Shown here: positions 36,529-47,880 of the stretch, in pieces | Layout of the letters: each line of letters opens with the position of its first letter | How positions within the stretch are numbered: the stretch's first letter is position 1 | NCBI GenBank assembly: GCA_022497155.1 | Contig: MU385750.1 | Location: 248,001 to 312,000, forward strand | Origin: Whalleya microplaca | Taxonomy: Eukaryota; Ascomycota; Sordariomycetes; Xylariales; Xylariaceae | Reading direction: 5' to 3' | Length of the DNA: 64,000 nt | Notes under the pieces: generated by a model | The model's database searches: none | What the model saw: the letters and a program-made list of their open reading frames with translations, nothing else | What the model was told of the DNA's origin: nothing | Position numbers and translations under genes: made by a program

Positions 36529-38884
36529 TCACATTCTAGAAGAGTTCATTAGTGTTTCATTCGCACAGGTCTGAAGAATTTCAACCTTACCTCTGCAGTG
36601 GACTCAAACCTAGCAGCCGCATGCCGTTAGCTACGACGATTCGCGAGGCGTCATAGAGCGCCATACGAGCCGCCATCAGCGCAGGCTCGCTGCCGACAAC
36701 CTGGAGATGGTCGTAGCTGGTGCTGATGACGTGCGTCAGTCTAAATAGGTACGTTAGCACCGTCGTAGGCTCGAGCGTGCGCAATGTGTTCTGGACGACG
36801 TCGGGCCACTGGGCAAGCATCCGCACGATATTGACGGCGTAGGGCTCGGCAAGGAGCGATAGGTCTGCCTTGGCGAGCTCCTCGTCGGAAAGGTTGGCTC
36901 GGCGCTTGATGGAAGACAGTCGCGTGTGCGCGTACTGCAGGTAGGGGCCGGTGTCCCCTTCAAACGAAGTCATGGTCGCCAGGTCGAAGGTGTAATTGTT
37001 GCCCCTGAGCAACTATCTTAGCACAATCTTCAATTCACCTCGAGGGTGTCAACACAAACCTCTTGCCGCTCATGTCCTGAGTCATCACACTGCTAATGCC
37101 GAGCGTGTCCGCCGTGTGTATCGGGTTCTCCACCTGGGAGTACTTGGCATCGTTCTTTTTCATGACCTCGTGCATATGATCGGCACAGTCTTTCAAAATA
37201 TCGTCCAAGCTATTTAGTTGTCTCCTGTTAGCTCGCTCAATACACGCAGAGAATTGGGCAGACGCACAATTTGACGGTACCCTTTCTGGTACTCATGCCA
37301 AGCACCATGCCGAAGTTGATGTGTTGGACACGTTTCGCAATGTCCTTGTAACCAAGAAGCTCAATGATCTTGAAGAGCTGCTGCAGATGGAGATCTTGTT
37401 GACTGGCAACGACGTAGATCATGTGGTCAAAATTGTATTTCTCATATCGGTCGAGAAGTTCCGCAATATCTCTGGTGAGGTACAGAGCCGTGCCGTCCCT
37501 CTTTCGCAAAACAGCCTTCCCGAGACGCTTACCTTCTTTGCCCGGTAGGAGTTCAGTGAAGTCAATAATCACGGCGCCGTTATCTTCTCGAGTGATGCCC
37601 TTTTCGGCCATCTCCTTGGCGACCTTGGCCATAGCCTCCTCGGAAACTTGGCTTTCGCCACTATAGCTGTCGAAGTGGATGTTCAGTCGGGCATACGTAT
37701 CCTTATACCGGACAATGCTGAGATCCCTGAAGCGTTTCCATAGCGCGAGAGCCGACTCGTCACGGTCTGTCATCTTCTTGAAGTAACGGCGAGCTTGCTC
37801 ATCCAAGCAGTTGGCCTCGAGCTCGGTAACGTCCTCGCCCTCCTTCTTCTTGGCCTCGATAGCCTCTTTCTCGGCCTCCTTCTCAGCGCTGATGCGGACG
37901 TAGAGATGGAACAGGTGGTTTATGGGGTCCTTCTGCAGTTCCTCCTCGTTTCCGTACCTCTCGTAGGAGAGTGCTAAGAGACCATACTGCTTTCCCCAGT
38001 CACCGAGATAATTGATTCTGACAACGTCCCAGCCGGCGCCCTCGTACAAGTTGGCTAGGAAACTTCCGATAATGGTCGAGCGCAGATGTCCGGCGTGAAA
38101 GGGCTTGGCGATGTTGGGGGAGCTGAATTCGACGATGATGCGCTTCTGGCCCTTGCTCGGGTCCTGGGGGTCCTTCAGTCCAAGAAAGGGATTACTACCG
38201 TACTCGAGCCCCCGCTGGCGCACCATGGGTATGATCAACTCGTTCAAGGCAGTCCCCTTGACGAAGAAAGAGATCCACGGGCCGGAAGCGGTGGGCTTCT
38301 CGAGAAGAGGGTCATCCTCAGGGAACTGCGGCAAGATACAGTCAGTCAACTTGACGGTTGCTACAAACTGGGTATTGTTCTTTTCTTGCCTTAGCAGCCC
38401 ACTCGGCTCCTAGAACGTCGGGCTTCGCGCCCTTGATCCTCAGAGCAGGGACAGGCAGGACGAAGTCGCCCTTGTCGAGCGAATTTGTCCATGCGATGAC
38501 GGGGTGTATCTTGTCGGCTGCGACGCCGGTGATGGGGGCGAGGACCCTGGCGATATGCACGCGGTACAGATCGAAGGGGTTGATGTCCGGGTGGGTGGTG
38601 GGGAAGGTGTCGGCGATAGATTCCAGAGTCAGGCCATCTAGTTTGGACAGGAGCTGGGCTAGGCTGCTGGTAGACGCCATGGTCCTGGCAGCGACAGCGC
38701 GTCGTCGCGGGGAAAAGGGCAGACGAGGACTAGCCCGACGTAGGCTACGGAGGCTGGGATGGTGGTCGCGATGGTAATTGCGAAGAGGGTGGCAAACAGA
38801 ACGTATGGTCGGCTGGCGGTGGTGTTGAGGAGCCCAGAGTGTGCGCAGGGGAACTGGGGATCGCGATATGCGGCCGGGTGGCAT
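36529..38884 (-). CDS. Arginyl-tRNA synthetase, probably cytosolic and mitochondrial from two starts
   Basis: Five exons on the minus strand: 38884-38390, 38325-37268, 37209-37060, 37004-36591 and 36535-36529. Phases agree and give 707 aa from the first ATG. It charges tRNA-Arg and is a class I synthetase: the N-terminal Add-1-like domain is followed by the HIGH box as PFHAGHLRS (about 240-248), the KMSK equivalent MSTRKG, and the DALR helical domain (NNYTFD...GDTGPYLQYAH). Intron 1 is GC-AG (donor AAG|GCAAG), 64 nt, and restores EWAAKFPEDD. The last exon is 7 nt and supplies only the terminal Met and stop of the conserved RM C-terminus. Residues 1-68, before a second in-frame ATG at 38680 (MASTSSLAQ), hold many Arg, Ser, Pro and His and almost no acid, as in a mitochondrial presequence. 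A 639-aa cytosolic form from ATG 38680 is therefore likely as well. Confidence 0.92.
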
Positions 38885-39569
38885 GGAGATGGAAGGGTTG
38901 GCGGGGTTGGGTGCGAATCTGAAATTTTCGAAGTCGTTGACTCACTGTTGGTGGGAGAATTTTTGGTTAGGTAATCCTGCCCCGCGTCGCATCTTTTCTG
39001 ACTGACAGGTACCTTAGATACGTACCTGATGTACATGCGCCAATCCCTGCAACCGCCTTACCCGCCGGCGGCTATCCTAAGGTACCTGGGTACTTACTAC
39101 ATGTAAGCCATCCAGTTCCTACATAATATATATGTACCAAAGTACCCAGTGCCTGTAGCGGCGGTCCGTGCTCCTCACTTAAAGTTCACCTACCAGATGA
39201 AGCAGGGGTCCAATTCAACTTCATAGATTCCATACCTCCATGTAATAACCACGACAACAGTAAGGTAATAGCTGTGGTATAACTGATTGACTAATTGCTG
39301 AGCCAATGGGCATTACTATAATGTATATCGTCGATGTTCAGTGGCAGATCACAATATAAATTTCATGGCAGCTCAACAGTCATCATCGTCAGAAAGTGCA
39401 TCAATCTTCAGGAGATGGGAGTGAATTATCAATGTCAAAAGCAATGCAGTATATATACCTGTACTATTGTACTATCAGTATCAGGGGTATACGATCAAGC
39501 CGAGCTTGAACAATCAGATACCGGCTATATACGCCGAGAAGACGGGATGAACACTACCGGCGAGCCCAG
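38885..39569. other. ArgRS promoter region and 3' flank of the coiled-coil gene
   Basis: No gene seen. TACCT/AGGTA palindromic words cluster at about 39007-39095. Expression of two ArgRS forms would need alternative transcription starts here or leaky scanning. Confidence 0.4.
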
Positions 39570-40514
39570 TTAGTCTTCCTCCCTGATGTACGCCTCCAAA
39601 CCCGCCATGAGATTCGGCTCGTCGGTTTCTTCGTCCTTGATGTAACGATCCTCCGCCTCTCCATCATCATCAAATTCCTCCGGTTCATCAACATCGACTT
39701 GAAATCGAGAGACAATCGCTTCCTCGGCGGCGACCATGTCCATCTGGTGAGAGCCAATAATCGCGCCCTGAGCGGCGAGGATGCTCTCCTGGTGAGATGT
39801 AGTGATGTCTTGCTGTGCGCCGAGGATGTGGTATTCCATGTGACTGCTCAGTTCCATCTTCGCTTTGCCGAAATGCTTGCGGAGCTTCTTCATCCCTTCT
39901 TCGTGATCTTCCTGGAGTTGCTTCATCCCCTCTTCGTGATTTTTCTGGAGTTGCTTCATCGTACTCAGCAACTCGCGCATTTCTTCCTTTCCGGAATCTC
40001 CTGCAGTCTGATTGAGTTCCTCAGTCCGACGTCTTTTCACCGATTCCTCAAGCGAGTCCTTGTCGCCACCGCCATGACGTTTGGTGGTAGTAAAGTTGAA
40101 AATGTTGAATGGGTTGCCGTTGTGAAACATTGCGTCTCTCTGTGATAGCTCATCGACAAGCTTCGCAAGAGGTGTGATTGACTTGTCCGTTCGGCAATCA
40201 GGGTTGAATTTGGCGTAGCGGCGACGGCCAGTTACCAGGATGGTGAGTAGGTGTTTAACAACACCGGCTGATTCAATGCCAAGATCTTTACCAATCGCCA
40301 TCAAGAAAGTGTCCACCTTGTTCATATTACTCCATTCATCTTTGTAGGCAACGGCAGTAGTAAGCAGCTTCTCTAGGTTTTCCTTGATGGTCACGTCGAG
40401 GTGAACGTCGGCCTTACGTCCATTCGTGAGCGCAAGCATGGCAGGCCCAGTGAGGTCTTTCTGGTGAATCAGAAATCCTTCCTGAGGAGGAATCTTTATA
40501 GAATCTTGCGCCAT
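39570..40514 (-). CDS. Uncharacterised coiled-coil protein
   Basis: A single-exon gene of 314 codons with ATG 40514 in good context (GCGCCATGG on the plus strand). The first 130 residues look globular. A basic KRRR cluster (about 161-165) may be a nuclear signal. Residues about 175-225 form a strongly charged coiled coil with an 11-residue repeat (MKQLQKNHEEG, MKQLQEDHEEG, MKKLRKHFGKA). A second degenerate repeat follows (HILGAQQDI, SILAAQGAI, DMVAAEEAI), and the tail is very acidic. No domain is recognised. The promoter lies in the pyrimidine-rich tract covering 40559-40697 (minus-strand sense). Confidence 0.65.
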   Translation of the reverse strand: MAQDSIKIPPQEGFLIHQKDLTGPAMLALTNGRKADVHLDVTIKENLEKLLTTAVAYKDEWSNMNKVDTFLMAIGKDLGIESAGVVKHLLTILVTGRRRYAKFNPDCRTDKSITPLAKLVDELSQRDAMFHNGNPFNIFNFTTTKRHGGGDKDSLEESVKRRRTEELNQTAGDSGKEEMRELLSTMKQLQKNHEEGMKQLQEDHEEGMKKLRKHFGKAKMELSSHMEYHILGAQQDITTSHQESILAAQGAIIGSHQMDMVAAEEAIVSRFQVDVDEPEEFDDDGEAEDRYIKDEETDEPNLMAGLEAYIREED

Positions 40515-40558
40515 GGTTGTGGGTCGTGATGTTGTAGAATGGTGGTGGAAAGATTGAA

Positions 40559-40697
40559 TAAGGGAAGAGGGAAGATGGGAGATGGGAGATGGGAGATGGA
40601 AGAGGGAAGATGGAAGATGGAAGGTGGAAGGTGGAAGGTGGAAGAGGGAAGAGGGAAGAGGGAAGAGGGAAGAGTGGAAGAATGGAAGAGTGGAAGT
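40559..40697. repeat. Polypurine minisatellite (GGGAGAT/GGAAGRG units)
   Basis: About 140 bp of nearly pure purine on the plus strand, built of 7-bp units GGGAGAT, GGAAGAT, GGAAGGT and GGGAAGA. It starts about 45 bp upstream of the coiled-coil gene's ATG. Read from that gene, it is a CT-rich stretch, common in fungal promoters and able to form triplex DNA. Confidence 0.85.
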
Positions 40698-40815
40698 GTA
40701 CTGTGGTACATTTGGGGACTGGGCAAACCAAATTCCCCAGAAGGCAGCTCAGTGCTCACAATGGTTACCAGAGGGAACGTTGGGTTATAAGGCACATTGA
40801 GCCGACAGATTAGCA

Positions 40816-40987
40816 CCCAGCAATGGTCTATTGGGAAAGAGGTCCGCCTCTCACCTTTAGGCACAGAGTTCGACCCTCTACTGGGGCATTCGCCTCTCGG
40901 GGCATTCGCCTTCGGGCATTCGTCTTCGGACATTCGCCTTCGGGCATTCGCCTCTTCTGGCATTCGTCATCTAGACATTTTTTTTTT
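40816..40987 (+). mobile_element. tRNA-derived Pol III unit, SINE-like (tRNA-Glu-related head)
   Basis: CCCAGCA (40816-40822) can pair with TACTGGG (40879-40885). TGGTCTATTGG (40824-40834) matches the A-box consensus and AGTTCGACCC (40867-40876) is one base from a B box. CCTCTCAC in between resembles the tRNA-Glu(CTC) anticodon loop. The D and anticodon stems do not fold properly, so this is not a working tRNA. It is followed by a tandem array of GGCATTCGCCTTC units (about 40884-40969) and a T10 run (40978-40987) as terminator, the layout of a tRNA-headed SINE or a decayed tRNA. Confidence 0.5.
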
Positions 40988-42137
40988 ATCTTTTGTAATA
41001 ACATTTTGCTAAGGAAATTATCTGTCTATCTTATATTGTCTTGTCGCAATAAGGACACCAGAAATACCTCCAATGCATAGAAGCAAGTCAACTTTAGTGT
41101 TCTCAATATACCGCTCACGAGAGTACCCATTGTCTCTAGTGTGAAATTGGGACGTATTGCGTCGGTTAGCCATAACATCGTCGGGCTGTCATCTAGTAGA
41201 CAAAGACGAACCATCTGCGTATATAGATGGTACAGTCTGATACATATTGTAGCAAGAAGAAACACGGGTTGTAAATAAGCCTAACATGTAATCTTGCCCA
41301 CAAGAATATATATTTTATCCACATATTTAAGTTGAACTGAGGTGCCAGAAGTTCACCATGTCTTGGTAACTCTTCTGTATCCGCTGAATTGTGATATAAT
41401 GGTTGAACTATATAAATCATGTTTCGTTTTACTCTGGTAGTTGTCTTGCAGGCATTAAATGGAGAAGCAAGGCGTGCTAAAATATAAGAAATTCGCAGTA
41501 CATGCTTTGCCTTCTCCTTAGTAAGTATTTTGTACATTTCAACGGCCACTTTATAATAGAGTGGTATTGCGAGAGCGAATCTAACAAGAAATTATGATAG
41601 TTTCTAACAATGCGTTTTGTACTTATTTCAAGGCTAAGTTCGAGTGTAAGTCACAAGTCTAAAAGCCGACCAATGGGACTCATAAATACAAGAACCCGAG
41701 TCTAAATAATGTTCAAACACTATGTAGCATTTATTAATACCATGTATTAGTAAGGGTTTCATCTCAGCTTACCAGGCTTATGGCATAAGTCCCGACATTG
41801 ATGATTTCCATTGGTATGGATAGGAATGCCTCTTCAAACAAGCCATGACATACCCAAAATCAGAATAAAGATTATCACCGAAAACACTAGCAGATATACT
41901 GGTGCCCTTCCATTTGTTGCTGACAGCCTTAGCCAAAAGCTGTAAACCAGGATCATTCGCTAAGGCTGCATGGCAGCGCGGGTGGCAACATGTGTATTAA
42001 TAAGGCGGGGAAGAAAGTCTATTTTTCAAACGGATTGCCAAATGAGGCGCTTGACCAATCAACTGCGATCCATCTAACCTCCGAATCACTCCAAAACTTC
42101 CTCTCACGATCAACAACCGAACTGCTCAGATCCTAAC
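40988..42137. other. Spacer, nothing recognised
   Basis: AT-leaning sequence with no supported gene. An ORF at 41193-41549 (minus) has no recognisable content. Confidence 0.4.
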
Positions 42138-42677
42138 ATGAATCGTAACTCGCCTCTATTTGATCTCTCTGCAGAGAAATCGAGCACCTATTCAACACTG
42201 GCTAACGACTTGACCCCTACCCACTCAATGACGTCTAGAGACAGTTTAAACAGCCCTCAGTTCGCTACATCGCCTCCTCACGCTGAGACGGTGCCATGGC
42301 CCGGACAGAAATTCGCAATCCGGAGCCAGACCTCGGGACGAGTCATCACCCTGGTAGAAGGAGAGCTGCGGATGGAGGACAATCTGGGTGAGCAGGGCGG
42401 CTGGCACTGGGTCTGCGTCGAGAAGAACGGATGGCTGGGATTCCGCAGCCCGGTATCAGGAACGTATATGGGGCATAATGGACGAGGCGGCTTCGTCGCC
42501 GCAGTCAAGCACCATAAGTCCTATGAATACTTCTGCACGAGGCGACACCCAGATGGGGGCTATTTGCTACTCATGAAACATGGGGATGACTTGTGGAAGA
42601 TGGATGTTGGGGAGGAAGGCCATGACTTGATTGAGACGAAGGGTGACGGGACTGTTTGGGATTTTGTTAAGGTTTAG
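42138..42677 (+). CDS. Small conserved fungal protein with a beta-trefoil (fascin/ricin-B-like) fold
   Basis: A single-exon gene of 179 aa. The first 50 residues are Ser/Thr/Pro-rich and disordered. From WPGQKFAIRSQTSGRVITLVEGEL (about 53-76) to the end, the pattern of short beta strands (GGWHWVCVEKNGWLGFRSP, GTYMGHNGRGGF, GGYLLLMKH, VWDFVKV) matches a widespread Pezizomycotina family of unknown function with fascin-like or ricin-B-like trefoil repeats. No signal peptide is seen, so it is likely cytosolic. Binding of sugar or actin is only a fold-based guess. The ATG context is good (AACATGAAT). Confidence 0.75.
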   Translation: MNRNSPLFDLSAEKSSTYSTLANDLTPTHSMTSRDSLNSPQFATSPPHAETVPWPGQKFAIRSQTSGRVITLVEGELRMEDNLGEQGGWHWVCVEKNGWLGFRSPVSGTYMGHNGRGGFVAAVKHHKSYEYFCTRRHPDGGYLLLMKHGDDLWKMDVGEEGHDLIETKGDGTVWDFVKV

Positions 42678-44030
42678 TTATGGATAAGCTCTGTGGCAGA
42701 CTGGTTGGATCTTGTGGTGACGATAGCTTTTCATGATAATATCTTAGTGATTTGCTCTAGAGCAAGTTTATTCATATGTAACGAAGCCGTTACCACAAGT
42801 CTTGGTTTTGGTGTAACAGAAGGCGTAGGAGAGTGAATTATTTGGATTGATCGCTGGCTAGCTAAAAGAGAGTCTATCTTAGGGTCGGCGACTTGGAGTT
42901 TTATTCACCTATTCCTACATACTGCGAGATGTAGCCTCCTTATTGCAGGGGTATATGAGGCTTGGCAATCCAGATTTTGGCAATATTTACGTGATTACCT
43001 AGAAACAAGAGAGGCATACATAGACACAGTAGTGTTTGGTCTAAGTAAACCTTGGGCAACTAGAATTTTCACTCTCTATTCTGTGTAACTAGACTCCATG
43101 CTGATCTATGTAGAGAAGAATTTGAGATATACGATACCGAAAGTGTCATCTGAAACAAGAATACTTCGACGGTGAAGAGGATGAAAAGTAAGCGTCTTTC
43201 CTGGAAGTGTGTTGTTTGCGGGACCGTGTTATATGTAGAACTGCTAGGATTAGAAATGAAATGGTTAGATGCTGGTTTACCCGAAGTCCTGATCTCATTT
43301 GAAATTAACAAAGGACTATACATGCATCTTGGCCAACCCGTAGAAAGCTACGCAAACGAGAGGAACAGAGTACTTTAACCTTCCATGTTGGGCAAATGGA
43401 ACTCACTACATACCTAGGTAGGTAGCATAAGAACATAAAGCTCAGGCTATTCAATCAGCATTAGGTAATCTGTATTCCGTATCATACTGTAGTATCATAC
43501 TGTAGTATCTCCATAGTACATGATGATACCTGCACGCTTTCCCCACCATGCAATCGATAAGGTACGTACCCGACCCGGATCATCAAAGAAGCGAAAAGTG
43601 CAAGGACCCCCGGGCACGGATCACTTATCAGGCAGGTACCTTAGGTACGATAGTAGGTATTGCAGCAAGCGTCGCCAAGAGCCACATTTGCCGGCTTCTC
43701 GCTTGGCACATGCTACAACGGCCTGGACTGTGTTTGAAGATACATCTTACTGACAGGCAACACCGGGCTCATAACAAGTATATCTAAACAGGCCCCGACA
43801 TATTTTTGCCGGGGGCCAGGCATCTCATTGATTGCATTGATTGCTTGCTGGTCAACGCCGTCATTCGTACCAAATTCGCGAATTCCCTGCTCTATCGCGA
43901 CCTCGAACTGCTGAGGTTGTGTCGATGAGCGAGGCCTCCGCTTTATGACTGTTACCGTATACATGTGATCATCTACATGTATAAGTAATCATCATTTATC
44001 CATTTCTATCGTTTGCCTGGCGTGTTAATC
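42678..44030. other. Spacer with short tandem and palindromic repeats
   Basis: No gene supported. A tandem GTATCATACTGTA lies at about 43479-43509, and TACCTAGGTA words at about 43410-43425 and 43635-43650. Confidence 0.45.
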
Positions 44031-45297
44031 ATGTCTAGTCTCCTCAGCCATATCGCCGGCTTCGCGGCCGCGAGGTCTCCAGGGCCCAAAGCTGTCAACG
44101 GCGATCAAGAATCGTCGCGAGGTGTCAAGAGAAAAGCAAAGGTTGATCCCTATGACGATCTGGACGAAGGTAAGAATGATAACGAGGACGGTGCTTCTTA
44201 AAAGCTCTGTCCTAATAACCTCTGCCCTAACCCGAGTATACCGTCGACTAACTCCAGCAAACAGACGACTCGGTTCAGAAGACGCCCACGTCGCAACACC
44301 CCCGATCGCGTCCATCTCCCGGAGGCGCGCCGGGCTCTAGTGCGAGCAGCCGAACATCCGCCGGAAGGATTAGTATGACGCGAGATACCATGCGTTCTGG
44401 GTTGAGTCCTGCTGACAGGGGAAACAGAGCGTCGAGGCCGACCTTCGGGCGGTGCCCAGATAAGCGAGAGCAGTAGAGCTGATGAGTCTTCCCGTGTCGA
44501 CGCCCCCGCGAACCTCGCCCGGGCGAAGGAACCGCAAGCGGCACGATTGGACAGCGAGCCGGAGCCAGAGAATGCGAGAAATTCACTTGCACCCGTGGCA
44601 GATATGGGCGAGTCTGGTAAGCACATATCTACCGCGTCCGTCATGCCTCCCCAGGTAGATGATTAACGTCATATTACTTCGCACAGGAATCGTTAGCAAT
44701 GGCAAAGCCAATAACGACAACGCAGCTACGAATAATACCGTGAAGGCCGAGCCCGAGGACGCCGATAACACACCGGCGAAGGCCAGTACAAAAGGAAAAG
44801 GGAAGCAAATGGAAAATGCGGCGGAAGATCCCGACGGCCGTGAGGAGCACGAGATACTGTCCCTTCTCACACATCGTATGATCGAAGATGGCAACGGCCA
44901 AGTCGAGCTCCTCGTCCACTGGGTTGGGGAGTCGGAGGACGACGCGACCTGGGAGAACGAGGAGGAGATACAGAAGGGTGCAGATGAGACTCTGTACGCC
45001 TACTGGAAGGCGCAAGGGGGCCGCCTCAACGCTCTCTTCATCAAGCCGAAGAACCCGCCGCCCGAGACCTACCACCTGTTCAAAATCCTGGGCCACGAGA
45101 AGAAGCCGAGAGGTGGCTTCCAGTTCGAGGTGCAGTGGGTCGGCCATGCGGCCATCCGCGGCGAGACGTCTATGGAGACGGAGTCGAAGCTCAGGAACAT
45201 TGCCCCGGATGCACTAAACAAATACTGGGAGAGTGTCGGCGGCCGCCACAAGTTCCTCGCCAAGCGCGGGCGTGGCAAGAAGGCGAGGACGGAGTAG
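44031..45297 (+). CDS. Double-chromodomain (HP1-like) nuclear protein
   Basis: Four exons: 44031-44169, 44265-44372, 44428-44616 and 44687-45297. All are GT-AG and in phase, giving 348 aa. A disordered N-terminal half carries basic clusters (GVKRKAKVDPYDDL) and an AT-hook-like KRRGRPSGG created exactly across the exon 2/3 junction. Two chromo-type domains follow: residues about 198-253 (EEHEILSLLTHRM...HWVGESEDDATWEN...YAYW) and about 274-327 (YHLFKILGHEKKP...FEVQWVGH...LNKYW), then a basic KRGRGKKAR tail. The first domain keeps W224 and W234, but the other cage aromatics are replaced, so histone-methyl-lysine binding may be weak or lost. The second may work as a chromoshadow-like dimer domain. 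A heterochromatin role is inferred from the domain pair. Confidence 0.82.
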
Positions 45298-46456
45298 TTT
45301 AGTTTGTCCGGATTGTACACACGCAACCTTTTTGTACATATCTCTATTATCACGGGGGAAGTCATGGACCTGGAGGTTGCATCACATCAGGCGTTTTGCT
45401 TTCGATCTGGGGACGGGGGCTAGTTTGTGGGGTGAATTCTTGTATGGTCTCTGGGTGAGCCATGCCTAGGTCTTTGACTAGGTCTATTACCAGGATGCTG
45501 ATCTGACTCCCCCAAGCTGGAGATCAGGGATTGCTTCTCGCGCAGATTACATTATCATACGGCTTGGACATATACACTTCGTCCGGCTACATTAATTGAG
45601 GCATAGGATTATCGGCTTCAACACGCGAAGCATCAGTACAATAGTACACAGAACATAGCCAGTTTATCCTGTACATTCTTACACTAGCGTCTTCAGTGAC
45701 TAGGCATTCATCGGCGTGCTCACGGGATTTTCTTAAAAATAGGAAATGAACTTCCCCTATCTACGTACAGAATACCCCCTGAAATGATGTAAAATTCCGC
45801 CGTAGAGAGGTACAGCGAGAAGAGCCAACTACAAGGAAATATTTTACTACTAACAAGGCCAGGTGAAATATTCTGAAGTCATATTTGCAAGAAATACATA
45901 TCTATAAGATTGCCTCAAGGGATTTCAACAAACGCATGTATTTACTACAAGAGCCAGTCCACTTACATTATTACAGCAACGACCTATATATGCCGGTTTC
46001 ATTCAAGTGTCGCCTTCCTCAAGAATATGGGCTCAGACTACGTGTCCGAAATACTAAAGCAGAGACAATGTATATACAACATCGAACACCGTGAAGTCTC
46101 CAACCGGATGTTTGGAAAAGACAGCAAGTTCGGATATCCAAACGCCATAATCCATCATCAGCTTTCACAAAATTTAAGAACTAGATCCTTCTACTTGAAT
46201 GGCCTGATCTGTGACATAGGAATAGGCAAAATGTAATATTCAATATGTAGTCTCAACTACCAGGTACTTCTAACTAATCCAATATTTACATATATTCTCA
46301 TGATACGACCGAACATCTGAAGCCAACCCACTGGGGTATCTAACTGCAATATATAACGTACCAGGCACCATGAATTGCTTCCCGTATTTCCCTGAACGCC
46401 AGAATTCATCCATCTAACTTAGCCATTAATCACACTCGAACCTGGGTAGTATCCGT
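45298..46456. other. Spacer, nothing recognised
   Basis: Shared 3' flank of the chromodomain gene and the interrupted gene at 46457-48395. Only short, overlapping ORFs without domains. Confidence 0.4.
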
Positions 46457-47287
46457 TTAGAGACCGACATTTTCCGTCTGGCTTCCTCGTGTTATCGTAT
46501 AATTCGGAGGGGACCTAGTGTGACAGCTACTCAGCTCATTTATCACATAACTATAAAGGACAAGGGGAAACAAAGAAAGGGGACATTGACTCACGACGGC
46601 GGGATGCTGAGGGGGCTCTCCGGAAACGAGCACGGCAAGTCCTCCACCGGCCTCCTGCACTGGCTAGGGCTTCCCGTGTGGGGGTGACGGACAGATGGCG
46701 GGTACGACAGCACGGTCTGCACCCCCGAAGTGACCATTCCGCCGGCGTTGGGCTCAGCGGTATTCCTGCTCAGCGGCGTCCTCGGGCTCGGGTTGGGGGA
46801 CCGCACGAACGGACCCAGCTGGCTCTCCCCCGATGAGGGTGGGGCCCGGCTGGACTGTGAGCCTGTCACGCTGCGGTCCTGGTACATCCATTCATCTTCT
46901 GGCCGGCCGCCTAGATTGTCGGGTTTTCTGTTCCGGACGTTGGTTGCGGCTTGAGTGTAATTCTGTATGCGATTTGACCGACGCCGTGGCGTTTTGACGG
47001 GATTACGGCGGGACCCGGACGCGTCTCTTCTACGCATCGAAGGTCCGGGACCTGGGGAAATTTCGACGGATGTGAGTATATCGGCACTAGAGGGCTGTGA
47101 CCCTGTATTCTGGCTTCCCTTCGGACGTGCCGCTAGTCTTGAGGAGCCAGGGACGCCCTAGAATAATTGACCGATCAATTAATACCCCATGGGACCACTT
47201 GGATTTACGAATTGAAGGACGTGCAGTTACCTTGTTATTAGGCCGTGTTTACCAAAATCTTAGGACTGCCACCACTGAGCTCCATAT

Positions 47288-47513
47288 TGTCTTGGGACAG
47301 GGTGTCGGGGTAAAGGAGGTGCCGCTTCATGCTTAACTGATCAGAGGTAATCAAGGCAACAAAACAAAAGAATCACTTATAACGGCGATTGATCGAAAGG
47401 AGAGATGTGTCTATTATCGACGACAGAGCCGTCTGAGCTGTGTATGTTCTATCTGAGAGAAAAAGAAAAAGACAAACGATATATATGTGCCACGGCACAC
47501 TAGCCCCATAACA
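47288..47513. repeat. Solo LTR (copy B) nested inside the PIF-type element
   Basis: Starts TGTCTTGGGA and ends CATAACA; aligns throughout with 4996-5223. It is flanked by ATAT on both sides (47284-47287 and 47514-47517), a possible 4-bp duplication in low-complexity sequence. There is no internal retrotransposon sequence, so it is a solo LTR left by recombination. It retains C and G at most positions where copy A has T or A. Confidence 0.85.
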
Positions 47514-47880
47514 ATATATACTTATCGGCCCATATAAATTGCATTAGAGATCAGGTAACTTACCAGATGTATTATGGGTCCTTGTCGCCCTAACCATCAG
47601 CTTTAAGACCTCCTTTTGCACCTCCTTCTTTAATACCTATAAAGCCTCTCATTTAACGCCTATAATACCTTTTCTTCAGGGTTACGCCGATCGGAGCGTT
47701 AAAGTTTTTGTTCTATTAGTTAAGTCTAAATAGCTGGTATTTTTTCTCTTTTTTTCTTTTTTTTCTTTAAGAAGCTTATGCCGTAATTGCTGTAAATATA
47801 CCCTATTAGGTCAATTATTTACGATAGCTTCAGGTCGGCTTTTCAAGTAAAAACCTAACCCTATTTAGTAACGATATGTC

